A DNA stretch of 5,807 nucleotides. Source: Pseudomonadota bacterium. GTDB taxonomy: Bacteria > Bdellovibrionota > Bdellovibrionia > Bdellovibrionales > JAEYZS01. Positions 1 through 4,898 of the stretch are shown here, piece after piece (the stretch's first letter is position 1; every line of letters starts with the position of its first letter). The notes beneath the pieces were generated by a model, which was given only the letters and a program-made list of their open reading frames with translations, was not told the origin of the DNA and did not search any database. The stretch is taken from contig JAEYZS010000306.1 of NCBI GenBank assembly GCA_023427925.1, positions 1 through 5,807 of the forward strand, read 5' to 3'. The position numbers and the translations under genes were made by a program.

Positions 1-1106
1 CTTTCGTAAGAGTCTACTCAGGTGTGATTGGTCCGGGCAGTTATTTATTGAATCCCGGCAAAGACAAAAAAGAGCGAATTTCTAATATCGTAAAAATGCA
101 TGCAAACTCTAGAGAAGAAGTTAAAGAATTAAAAGCCGGTGATATTGGTGCAGTTCTTGGAATGAAGTATACTTTTACGGGAGATACAATTTGTTCTACG
201 AAGCGACCTGTGCTTTTAGAAAACATCAAATTCCCAGAGCCTGTGATTTCATCTGCCATCGAAGCAAAATCCATCGATGATCAAAAGAAGCTCGTCGATG
301 CACTTCAAAAGTTACAACAAGAAGATCCTTCATTCAGAGTGAGAACAGATTCAGAGACAGGTCAGCAATTAATCTCTGGAATGGGTGAACTTCATTTAGA
401 AATTATCGTAGATCGATTGAAGCGTGAACACAGAGTGAACGTAAATCAAGGTAAACCGCAAGTTTCTTATCGTGAAGCCATTACTAAAGAGGCTATCGGC
501 GAAGGAAAGTTTATTCGTCAGTCCGGTGGTCACGGTCAATACGGCGATTGCACAATCAAAATCGAACCGCTTGAGCAAGGGAAGGGCTTCATTTTTAAAA
601 ATGAAATTAAGCAAGGTCTGATCCCCGCTGAATTTATTCCAGCTATTGAGCAGGGCGTTAGGGAATCCATGGAAAATGGGGTTCTAGCCGGATATCAAGT
701 CAATGATGTCAAGGTTACACTGTTGTCTGGAAGTTATCATGAAGTTGATTCTTCGGAAGTGGCCTACAAAATTGCGGGCTCAATGGCATTTAAAGAGGCC
801 GCAAAAAATGCTGGTCCTCAGCTTTTAGAGCCCATTTCTAGGGTGGAAATAATTACACCCGAGGAGTTCACAGGTACCATTATTGGGGATCTGAATGCTC
901 GTAGGGGAAAAGTTCATCGCATGGATCCTCGCGGAAATGCTCAGGTTATTAAAGCTGAGGCCCCTTTGGCGACACTTTTTGGATATGCTACGGATATTCG
1001 CTCAATGAGCCAAGGAAGAGCCACATTTACGCTTGAACCGAGCCATTATGCAGCCGTTCCTCCTCGCATCCAGGAGGAGATTCTAACCCGTTTGGGGAGA
1101 ATTTAA
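1..1106 (+). CDS. fusA: Elongation factor G, C-terminal part (5' end outside window)
   Basis: EF-G is the cytoplasmic GTPase that moves tRNAs and mRNA through the ribosome after peptide-bond formation, and with RRF splits ribosomes. The frame is open to the left edge (first whole codon at 3), giving 367 residues of about 700. The GTP-binding domain and most of domain II are missing from the window. Visible parts are the end of domain II ([22 protein letters not shown]), domain III ([32 protein letters not shown]), domain IV ([18 protein letters not shown], and the tip loop [10 protein letters not shown] with its His at 738-740, equal to E. coli His583), and domain V ([32 protein letters not shown]). 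It ends in TAA at 1104-1106. GTG at 24 is an internal Val codon. Codon use is less biased than in the ribosomal genes downstream: Arg is spread over AGA, AGG, CGA, CGT and CGC. It could be a paralogue in a genome with several EF-Gs, but the motifs are those of a translocating EF-G. Confidence 0.97.
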   Translation, partial: FVRVYSGVIGPGSYLLNPGKDKKERISNIVKMHANSREEVKELKAGDIGAVLGMKYTFTGDTICSTKRPVLLENIKFPEPVISSAIEAKSIDDQKKLVDALQKLQQEDPSFRVRTDSETGQQLISGMGELHLEIIVDRLKREHRVNVNQGKPQVSYREAITKEAIGEGKFIRQSGGHGQYGDCTIKIEPLEQGKGFIFKNEIKQGLIPAEFIPAIEQGVRESMENGVLAGYQVNDVKVTLLSGSYHEVDSSEVAYKIAGSMAFKEAAKNAGPQLLEPISRVEIITPEEFTGTIIGDLNARRGKVHRMDPRGNAQVIKAEAPLATLFGYATDIRSMSQGRATFTLEPSHYAAVPPRIQEEILTRLGRI

Positions 1107-1117
1107 GGTGCCCATCT

Positions 1118-1143
1118 TTAACGATTTAGGCGCGAATTGTTAA
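1118..1143 (+). other. Weak hairpin just after fusA
   Basis: TTAACGATT (1118-1126) can pair with AATTGTTAA (1135-1143) as nine base pairs including one G-U wobble, around an 8-nt loop. It starts 12 nt after the fusA stop. It is AT-rich and has no T-run directly after it, so it is not a convincing intrinsic terminator. It could mark a 3' end or processing site of the fusA mRNA. A second very AT-rich hairpin, AAAAATA (1159-1165) with TATTTTT (1169-1175), lies further on. No better fusA terminator is visible, so read-through into the S10 operon remains possible. Confidence 0.3.
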
Positions 1144-1150
1144 CGACCGA

Positions 1151-1209
1151 AAAATATTAAAAATATTCTATTTTTCCCTTTGACAATTTTCGGTGCAAAA
1201 GTGCATATT
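1151..1209 (+). promoter_or_regulatory. Predicted main promoter of the S10 operon, with UP-like tract
   Basis: A perfect sigma70-type -35 box TTGACA lies at 1180-1185. With an 18-bp spacer the -10 would be CATATT at 1204-1209 (4 of 6 consensus bases), placing transcription start near 1216, roughly 258 nt before the rpsJ ATG. Immediately upstream, 1151-1176 is almost pure A/T with phased A- and T-tracts, in the position of an UP element that binds the RNA polymerase alpha subunit, as seen at strong rRNA and ribosomal-protein promoters. The -10 is imperfect, and a 24-bp dyad covers it and the spacer, which suggests regulated initiation. Other -10-like strings in this AT-rich gap (TATAAA at 1341, CATAAA at 1374) have poorer partners. 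Confidence 0.6.
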
Positions 1210-1215
1210 TGCACC
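1192..1215. promoter_or_regulatory. Operator-like inverted repeat over the promoter
   Basis: GGTGCAAA (1192-1199) is exactly mirrored by TTTGCACC (1208-1215), and the centre is itself the palindrome TGCA (1202-1205). Only four bases (1200-1201 and 1206-1207) break full twofold symmetry. TGCA occurs three times at an exact 8-bp step (1194, 1202, 1210). The dyad sits over the 3' half of the spacer and the whole -10 box of the predicted promoter, a classical repressor position. Because the predicted start is near 1216, it would act as DNA rather than as RNA in transcripts from this promoter. It has no following T-run, so it is not a terminator. I do not recognise the binding protein. Confidence 0.5.
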
Positions 1216-1269
1216 TTCGTATAGGTTATAGAACCTTTACTATCTTCAAAAATTGAATCTACCCAGGTG

Positions 1270-1308
1270 TTTTTCCTGCTCCGATCTTAGATCGGATAAC
1301 AGGGAAAA
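1270..1308 (+). promoter_or_regulatory. Two-tier hairpin in the S10 leader
   Basis: The top stem is CCGATC (1281-1286) with GATCGG (1290-1295), six perfect pairs around TTA. Below an asymmetric internal loop (CT at 1279-1280 against ATAA at 1296-1299) a second helix joins TTTTTCCTG (1270-1278) to CAGGGAAAA (1300-1308), nine pairs with one G-U. The 3' side continues GACATCG, with no T-run, so this is not an intrinsic terminator in either direction. An interrupted helix with a small asymmetric internal loop is typical of protein-binding mRNA leaders. A role in L4 feedback is inference from position only. Confidence 0.5.
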
Positions 1309-1357
1309 AGACATCGAAGGGTGGAATTTACTTTTGTGAGTATAAAATTTTTGAAGA

Positions 1358-1378
1358 TTATGTTGTTTGAAAACATAA
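1358..1378 (+). promoter_or_regulatory. Second leader hairpin
   Basis: TTATGTT (1358-1364) pairs perfectly with AACATAA (1372-1378) around a 7-nt loop (GTTTGAA). The helix is AT-rich and only moderately stable. It is followed by an A-rich stretch rather than a T-run, so it is not a terminator. It lies about 95 nt before rpsJ. Confidence 0.3.
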
Positions 1379-1463
1379 AATTAGAGCAATTAAAGTTTAA
1401 AAAAGTTTAGATAAAAATTGTTTAATAAGCCTAAGGGAAAAAGGCAGAACGCATAGGAAGAAA

Positions 1464-1467
1464 AGGA
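1464..1467 (+). promoter_or_regulatory. Ribosome binding site of rpsJ
   Basis: AGGA ends six bases before the ATG at 1474, in a purine-rich run that also contains AGGAAG at 1455-1460. This supports the chosen rpsJ start. Confidence 0.75.
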
Positions 1468-1473
1468 TAAGTT

Positions 1474-1791
1474 ATGCAAAGTCAGAAAATTCGAATTCGA
1501 TTAAAAGCTTTCGATCACAAGTTACTCGATCAATCCACAAAAGAGATCGTAGATACAGCAAGAAGAACTGGAGCAAGAGTTGCTGGACCAATTCCTCTTC
1601 CAACTAGAATCAACAGATACACAGTTTTAAGATCACCTCACGTTGATAAAAAATCTAGAGAACAATTTGAAATTAGAACACACAAAAGATTGCTCGATAT
1701 TTTAGAACCGTCTCAACAAACAGTAGATCAACTGATGAAGTTGGATCTCTCTGCTGGTGTAGACGTAGAAATCAAATTATCAGTGGTATAA
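1474..1791 (+). CDS. rpsJ: 30S ribosomal protein S10
   Basis: S10 sits in the head of the small subunit, binding the 3' domain of 16S rRNA together with S3, S9 and S14. In many bacteria it also pairs with NusB in transcription antitermination. At 105 residues it matches the family (E. coli 103). Diagnostic strings are [10 protein letters not shown] (7-14 region), the extended loop [15 protein letters not shown] (38-52), [20 protein letters not shown] (54-73), which is highly conserved, and [13 protein letters not shown] (90-102). The ATG at 1474 has a good Shine-Dalgarno sequence, and the protein starts [10 protein letters not shown], collinear with the E. coli start. It is the first gene of the operon, preceded by the 367-bp control region and followed by rplC after 19 nt. 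Nine of its eleven arginines are AGA, the sign of strong codon selection. Confidence 0.98.
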   Translation: MQSQKIRIRLKAFDHKLLDQSTKEIVDTARRTGARVAGPIPLPTRINRYTVLRSPHVDKKSREQFEIRTHKRLLDILEPSQQTVDQLMKLDLSAGVDVEIKLSVV

Positions 1792-1810
1792 GGGCTTGAG
1801 GAGATAATCA

Positions 1811-2518
1811 ATGAGCGAACAAGAAGTTACAACACAAGAACAAAATAATGAGCAGGTAGCTGAAACTGCAGCTCCAGCCTCAAGCAATGATCTAAAGCTT
1901 GATGGAATTTATGCTTTCAAAATGGGAATGATGACTGTATACGGGGAAGACGGATCAGTTATCCCGGTTACAGCATTAAAGTACGATCCTATGATCGTTT
2001 CACAAGTTAAAACCAAAGAAAAAGATGGTTACGAAGCTGTTCAAGTGGCTTTCAAGCCTAAGCCGGCTAGAACTTCAAATGCGGCTGAGCTAGCGCTTTA
2101 CAGAAAAGCCGGTTTTGAGAACTCAGCATATTTTGCTCGTGAAATCAGACAGGCTCTTCCAGAAGGTGTTTCTGTAGGTCAAAAAGTTTCAATCGATTCT
2201 TTGGAAAAAGGTGTAACTGTAAAAATGGTTGCAACATCAAAAGGACGCGGTTTCACTGGTGCGATGAAGCGCCACAATTTTGCCGGTGGTCCTGCGGCTC
2301 ACGGTTCTAAATTTCACAGACAGCCGGGTTCTGTTGGGATGAGAACTTGGCCGGGTCGTGTTTTAAAAGGAAGAAAAATGCCGGGACAATTTGGTAATGA
2401 GCAAACAACTGTAACTAGCGTTAAGATTGTTGATGTTCTTCCACATGAAAACGTTATTTTGGTAAAGGGACCAGTTCCTGGAGCCGCAAATACTCTCGTT
2501 AGATTAATGAAGGTGTAA
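1811..2518 (+). CDS. rplC: 50S ribosomal protein L3 with acidic N-terminal extension
   Basis: L3 is an early-assembly protein of the large subunit: its globular domain lies on the surface near the factor-binding side and a long loop reaches the peptidyl-transferase centre. The length is 235 residues against 209 in E. coli. The excess is at the N-terminus: residues 1-28 are rich in E, Q, A and S, contain no K or R before residue 29, and look disordered. The L3 fold begins at GIYAFKMGMMTVY (32-44). Core motifs are SKGRGFTGAMKRHNF (143-157), GPAAHGSKFHRQPGS (160-174), WPGRVLKGRKMPGQFGNE (180-197) and LVKGPVPGA (217-225). The start is supported by GAGGAG at 1798-1803, seven bases before the ATG, and no other Met precedes the fold. 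Thr179 stands where E. coli has Gln150, the PrmB methylation site. rplD follows after one nucleotide. Confidence 0.97.
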   Translation: MSEQEVTTQEQNNEQVAETAAPASSNDLKLDGIYAFKMGMMTVYGEDGSVIPVTALKYDPMIVSQVKTKEKDGYEAVQVAFKPKPARTSNAAELALYRKAGFENSAYFAREIRQALPEGVSVGQKVSIDSLEKGVTVKMVATSKGRGFTGAMKRHNFAGGPAAHGSKFHRQPGSVGMRTWPGRVLKGRKMPGQFGNEQTTVTSVKIVDVLPHENVILVKGPVPGAANTLVRLMKV

Positions 2519-2519
2519 T

Positions 2520-3152
2520 ATGGCGATGAAATTATCTGTATTAGGATGGAATAAAAAAGAAGTTGGAGAAGTTTCTGTACCACAAGAAATCTTTGGTGCT
2601 CCTGTAAGAAAAGATCTTCTTCAAGCAGTAGTAAAATGGCAATTGGCTTGCCGTAGACAAGGAACTCACAAGGTTCTCTCTAAAGGCGAAGTTCGCGGCG
2701 GTGGTAAAAAGCCATTTAAGCAAAAAGGGACAGGGAATGCTCGTCAGGGTTCTAGCAGATCTCCTTTAATGCCAGGTGGTGGTGTGATCTTTGGACCAAA
2801 ACCAAGAGACTACTCATACTCACTTCCAAAGAAGTTGAAACAGGCTGGGTTAATCACAGCTCTTTCTTACCTACAAAAAGAAGGAAAGTTCTTTGTTGTT
2901 AAAGATATGACTTCAAAAGAAGGGAAAGCAAAAGAGCTTTCACAAAGACTAAAAGATTTTGGATTGAGCAAAGCTTTGCTTGTTGATCAATCTGGTGACG
3001 AGAAGTTTGCAAGAGCAACTCGCAACCTAAAAAATTACAGATACACAAAAGTAGATGGTTTAAATGTTTACGATCTATTGAGATACGACGCAGCTGTTGT
3101 TACAGAATCTTCCCTTGAGAAGATCTTGGCTCGTTGTGGAGAAGGGAAATAG
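2520..3152 (+). CDS. rplD: 50S ribosomal protein L4
   Basis: L4 binds domain I of 23S rRNA and, with L22, forms the narrow part of the peptide exit tunnel. In E. coli it also represses the S10 operon by acting on its leader. It has 210 residues (E. coli 201). The tunnel loop is visible at about 60-95 (RGGGKKPFKQKGTGNARQGS then SPLMPGGGVIFGPKPRDY). Lys69 aligns with E. coli Lys63, whose change to Glu gives erythromycin resistance, so the susceptible form is present. The C-terminal globular part (about 105-210) contains LPKKLKQAGLITALS, AKELSQRLKDFGL and the NLKNYRYTKVDGLNVYDLLRYD type ending. The start ATG lies one base after the rplC stop, with AAGG (2510-2513) inside rplC as Shine-Dalgarno sequence. 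A second ATG at 2526 is less well spaced. Coupling to rplC is likely. Confidence 0.97.
   Translation: MAMKLSVLGWNKKEVGEVSVPQEIFGAPVRKDLLQAVVKWQLACRRQGTHKVLSKGEVRGGGKKPFKQKGTGNARQGSSRSPLMPGGGVIFGPKPRDYSYSLPKKLKQAGLITALSYLQKEGKFFVVKDMTSKEGKAKELSQRLKDFGLSKALLVDQSGDEKFARATRNLKNYRYTKVDGLNVYDLLRYDAAVVTESSLEKILARCGEGK
3138..3146 (+). promoter_or_regulatory. Ribosome binding site that fixes the rplW start
   Basis: GGAGAAGGG lies inside the last codons of rplD and ends eight bases before the ATG at 3155. It selects that ATG over an in-frame TTG at 3134, which would put the site inside the coding region. Confidence 0.8.
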
Positions 3153-3154
3153 TC

Positions 3155-3433
3155 ATGTTTGAGATTATCAAGCGCCCTCTTGTAACAGAAAAAAACACAA
3201 TCTATTCAGCAATGAATACATACGTTTTTGAGGTTGATAAGAAGGCTGACAAAAAACAGATCAAAAGAGCAATTGAAAAAGCGTTTAACGTAAAAGTTGA
3301 CGAAGTAAGAACACAAGTATGCCGTAATAGAGTCAGAAGAACTGGAGCTAACTTTAGTGCTGTTCGTTATTGGAAAAAAGCATTTGTTAAGTTACAGGCT
3401 GGCGAAAAAATCGGTTTGTTTGAGGGAGCGTAA
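3155..3433 (+). CDS. rplW: 50S ribosomal protein L23
   Basis: L23 binds domain III of 23S rRNA at the tunnel exit, where trigger factor and the signal recognition particle dock. From the ATG at 3155 it has 92 residues (family about 92-100). Motifs are [11 protein letters not shown] (4-14), [23 protein letters not shown] (22-44), [10 protein letters not shown] (45-54) and YWKKAFVKL (72-80). Glu12 in the VTEK string aligns with E. coli Glu18, the trigger-factor contact. The loop at about 57-70 ([14 protein letters not shown]) is the arm that points toward the tunnel. The gene starts two bases after the rplD stop and ends two bases before rplB, so the three are probably translated in a coupled way. 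An upstream TTG at 3134 would add seven residues with no family support. Confidence 0.96.
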   Translation: MFEIIKRPLVTEKNTIYSAMNTYVFEVDKKADKKQIKRAIEKAFNVKVDEVRTQVCRNRVRRTGANFSAVRYWKKAFVKLQAGEKIGLFEGA

Positions 3434-3435
3434 TC

Positions 3436-4254
3436 ATGGGCATCAAGACATACCGTCCGACGACAGACTCTAGAAGACACATGACTGGGTTTGATTTCAA
3501 AGAAATTACGAAATCAAAACCAGAAAAATCTCTTGTTACATCTTTGAGTAAAAAAGCTGGTAGAAATAACCATGGTCAAATCACTGTTAGACACCAAGGT
3601 GGTGGCCACAAGAGAAAATACAGATTGATCGATTTTAAAAGAACTAAGCTCGATATCCCTGCAAAAGTAACTGCAATTGAGTACGATCCAAATAGATCAG
3701 TTCGCATTGCACTTCTTAGCTATGCTGATGGTGAAAAGGCTTACATCATGGCTCCAGTTGGATTGTCAGTTGGTGACCAAGTTATTTCTAGTGAAACAGC
3801 AGATATCAAGCCAGGAAACTCTCTAAAGTTAGAGAACATTCCTGTTGGTACTATAATTCACGGAATTGAAGTAAGACCTGGAAAAGGTGCTCAAATAGTT
3901 CGCTCTGCTGGAAGTGGCGCTTCTTTAGTTTCTAAAGAAGGTCAGTACTGCTTGGTTAAACTTCCTTCAGGTGAAGTAAGAAAAATCTTGAGCGTATGTA
4001 GAGCTGCAATCGGACAACTTGGAAATACAGATCACGAAAATATTAGTATCGGTAAAGCTGGAAGAAATCGCTGGAAAGGTATCAGACCTTCAGTTCGCGG
4101 TATGGCGATGAACCCAATTGACCATCCACTTGGCGGTGGTGAGGGTGTTGGTAAAGGACACCATCCAGTAACTCCTTGGGGACAACCTTGTAAGGGGTAC
4201 AAAACTAGAAACAATAAACGTACAAACTCGTTTATCGTTAAGAGACGTAAATAA
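3436..4254 (+). CDS. rplB: 50S ribosomal protein L2
   Basis: L2 is among the most conserved large-subunit proteins: it binds 23S rRNA domains II and IV, is needed to join the subunits and lies close to the peptidyl-transferase centre. It has 272 residues (E. coli 273). Seen in order: the N-terminal basic tail, [17 protein letters not shown] (53-69) typical of the OB-type RNA-binding domain, [13 protein letters not shown] (82-94), the SH3-like domain around [23 protein letters not shown] (137-159), and the C-terminal signature [13 protein letters not shown] (219-231) followed by GGGEG and HPVTPWG. Asp229 and His230 match the conserved E. coli Asp228/His229. The usual second His two residues on is Leu232 here. 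The Shine-Dalgarno sequence GAGGGAG (3422-3428) lies inside rplW. Confidence 0.98.
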   Translation: MGIKTYRPTTDSRRHMTGFDFKEITKSKPEKSLVTSLSKKAGRNNHGQITVRHQGGGHKRKYRLIDFKRTKLDIPAKVTAIEYDPNRSVRIALLSYADGEKAYIMAPVGLSVGDQVISSETADIKPGNSLKLENIPVGTIIHGIEVRPGKGAQIVRSAGSGASLVSKEGQYCLVKLPSGEVRKILSVCRAAIGQLGNTDHENISIGKAGRNRWKGIRPSVRGMAMNPIDHPLGGGEGVGKGHHPVTPWGQPCKGYKTRNNKRTNSFIVKRRK

Positions 4255-4260
4255 GGGAGA
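4255..4260 (+). promoter_or_regulatory. Ribosome binding site for the GTG start of rpsS
   Basis: GGGAGA directly follows the rplB stop and ends seven bases before the GTG at 4268. The nearer ATG at 4261 is out of frame and closes after seven codons, so the GTG is the real start. Confidence 0.75.
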
Positions 4261-4267
4261 ATGAAAA

Positions 4268-4549
4268 GTGGCAAGATCGATTAAAAAAGGTCCATTTGTA
4301 GACCAACATTTGTTGAAGAAAATCACTACTGCAAATGACACGAACAACAAAAAAGTTATCAAAACTTGGTCACGTCGTTCAGTGATCATTCCCGATGCAG
4401 TAGGCTTAACGTTTGCTGTTCACAACGGGAAGAAATTTATCCCTGTTTACATTACAGAAAATATGATCGGACATAAGTATGGTGAGTTTGCACCTACAAG
4501 AACATTCCACGGCCATTCTGCTACTAAAAAAGCAGATGTATCGAAGTAA
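4268..4549 (+). CDS. rpsS: 30S ribosomal protein S19
   Basis: S19 forms a pair with S13 at the top of the small-subunit head and contacts the A-site tRNA region and the large subunit. It has 93 residues (E. coli 92). The N-terminus [19 protein letters not shown] (1-19) and the strings [23 protein letters not shown] (33-55), [22 protein letters not shown] (59-80) and HGH (81-83) are diagnostic. Translation starts with GTG at 4268, collinear with the MxRS start of the family. It sits 13 nt after rplB and 13 nt before rplV. Nothing unusual is seen beyond the GTG start. Confidence 0.98.
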   Translation: MARSIKKGPFVDQHLLKKITTANDTNNKKVIKTWSRRSVIIPDAVGLTFAVHNGKKFIPVYITENMIGHKYGEFAPTRTFHGHSATKKADVSK

Positions 4550-4562
4550 TTGAGGTAAAGAA

Positions 4563-4895
4563 ATGGAAGTTAAGGCTTATCTAAAATTTGCAAGAGTAAG
4601 CGCTCAAAAAGCTAGGTTAGTTGCTGATCTCGTTCGCGGGAAAGATGTAAACGAAGCTCTAAAGACTTTGGCGTTCACGAATAAAAAATCTGCAATAATG
4701 ATCAAAAAGTTGATCGAGTCTGCAGTAGCGAATGCTGAACAAAAGCAAGTGATCGATGCGGACAATCTTTATGTGAAGCATATCTCTGTAGATGCAGGTC
4801 CTCACATCAAGAGATATATGCCAAGAGCACAGGGCCGAGCAGCTGAGATCAGAAAAAAAACAGCACACATCAACTTAGCATTGGAAGAGAGGTAA
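4563..4895 (+). CDS. rplV: 50S ribosomal protein L22
   Basis: L22 contacts all domains of 23S rRNA, and its long beta-hairpin lines the exit tunnel opposite L4. At 110 residues it has the same length as E. coli L22. The globular part shows ARVSAQKARLVADLVRGK (10-27) and TNKKSAIMIKKLIESAVANAEQ (39-60). The hairpin spans about 78-98 (AGPHIKRYMPRAQGRAAEIRK). Ile82-Lys83-Arg84 stands where E. coli has Met82-Lys83-Arg84, whose deletion gives erythromycin resistance, so the tunnel tip is intact. ATG at 4563 has GAGGT (4552-4556) six bases upstream. Its last codons carry the Shine-Dalgarno sequence of rpsC. Confidence 0.98.
   Translation: MEVKAYLKFARVSAQKARLVADLVRGKDVNEALKTLAFTNKKSAIMIKKLIESAVANAEQKQVIDADNLYVKHISVDAGPHIKRYMPRAQGRAAEIRKKTAHINLALEER
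4887..4892 (+). promoter_or_regulatory. Ribosome binding site for the GTG start of rpsC
   Basis: GAGAGG inside the final codons of rplV ends six bases before the GTG at 4899. This supports the start MGQKVNPIG, the near-universal S3 N-terminus. Confidence 0.75.
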
Positions 4896-4898
4896 TTT

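Larger units (their letters stand above)
1216..1473 (+). promoter_or_regulatory. Predicted 5' untranslated leader of the S10 operon mRNA
   Basis: This stretch lies between the predicted transcription start and the rpsJ start codon. It holds no convincing gene but several possible RNA structures: a small hairpin AGGTT/AACCT (1223-1227 with 1232-1236), a strong two-tier hairpin (1270-1308), a second hairpin (1358-1378) and a short GCCT/AGGC stem (1429-1432 with 1442-1445). In E. coli the S10 leader (about 170 nt) binds L4, which represses transcription and translation of the whole operon. Since rplD (L4) is the third gene here, a leader of similar purpose is a reasonable inference, but no sequence match to the E. 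coli leader is claimed. The 5' boundary depends on the promoter call. Confidence 0.45.

Noticed and set aside
24..26. GTG as a start codon for the EF-G reading frame
   Set aside because: The frame stays open to position 3 and the upstream codons read FVRVYSG, a standard EF-G domain II string, so this is an internal Val.
1159..1175. AAAAATA/TATTTTT hairpin as the fusA terminator
   Set aside because: The stem has no G-C pairs and its T-run is part of the stem, so it is too weak. The region is better explained as an A/T-rich UP-like tract.
1270..1308. Intrinsic terminator at the large leader hairpin
   Set aside because: No T-run follows the hairpin on either strand. The T-tract is the 5' arm of the stem itself.
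1341..1346. TATAAA as a second promoter -10 close to rpsJ
   Set aside because: The sequence 17 bp upstream (AGGGTG) has no -35 resemblance, and such strings are expected by chance in this AT-rich leader. It cannot be excluded.
3134..3136. TTG as an earlier start for L23
   Set aside because: It would add seven residues not seen in the family and swallow the Shine-Dalgarno sequence. The ATG at 3155 is well spaced from GGAGAAGGG.
4261..4263. ATG between rplB and rpsS as a start
   Set aside because: It is out of frame with S19 and hits a stop after seven codons. The GTG at 4268 gives the conserved S19 N-terminus.
4032..4389. Reverse-strand open reading frames opposite rplB and rpsS, and similar ones opposite fusA, rplC, rplD and rplV
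   Set aside because: They are antisense to highly conserved genes, have no recognisable protein character or ribosome binding site, and some overlap one another.
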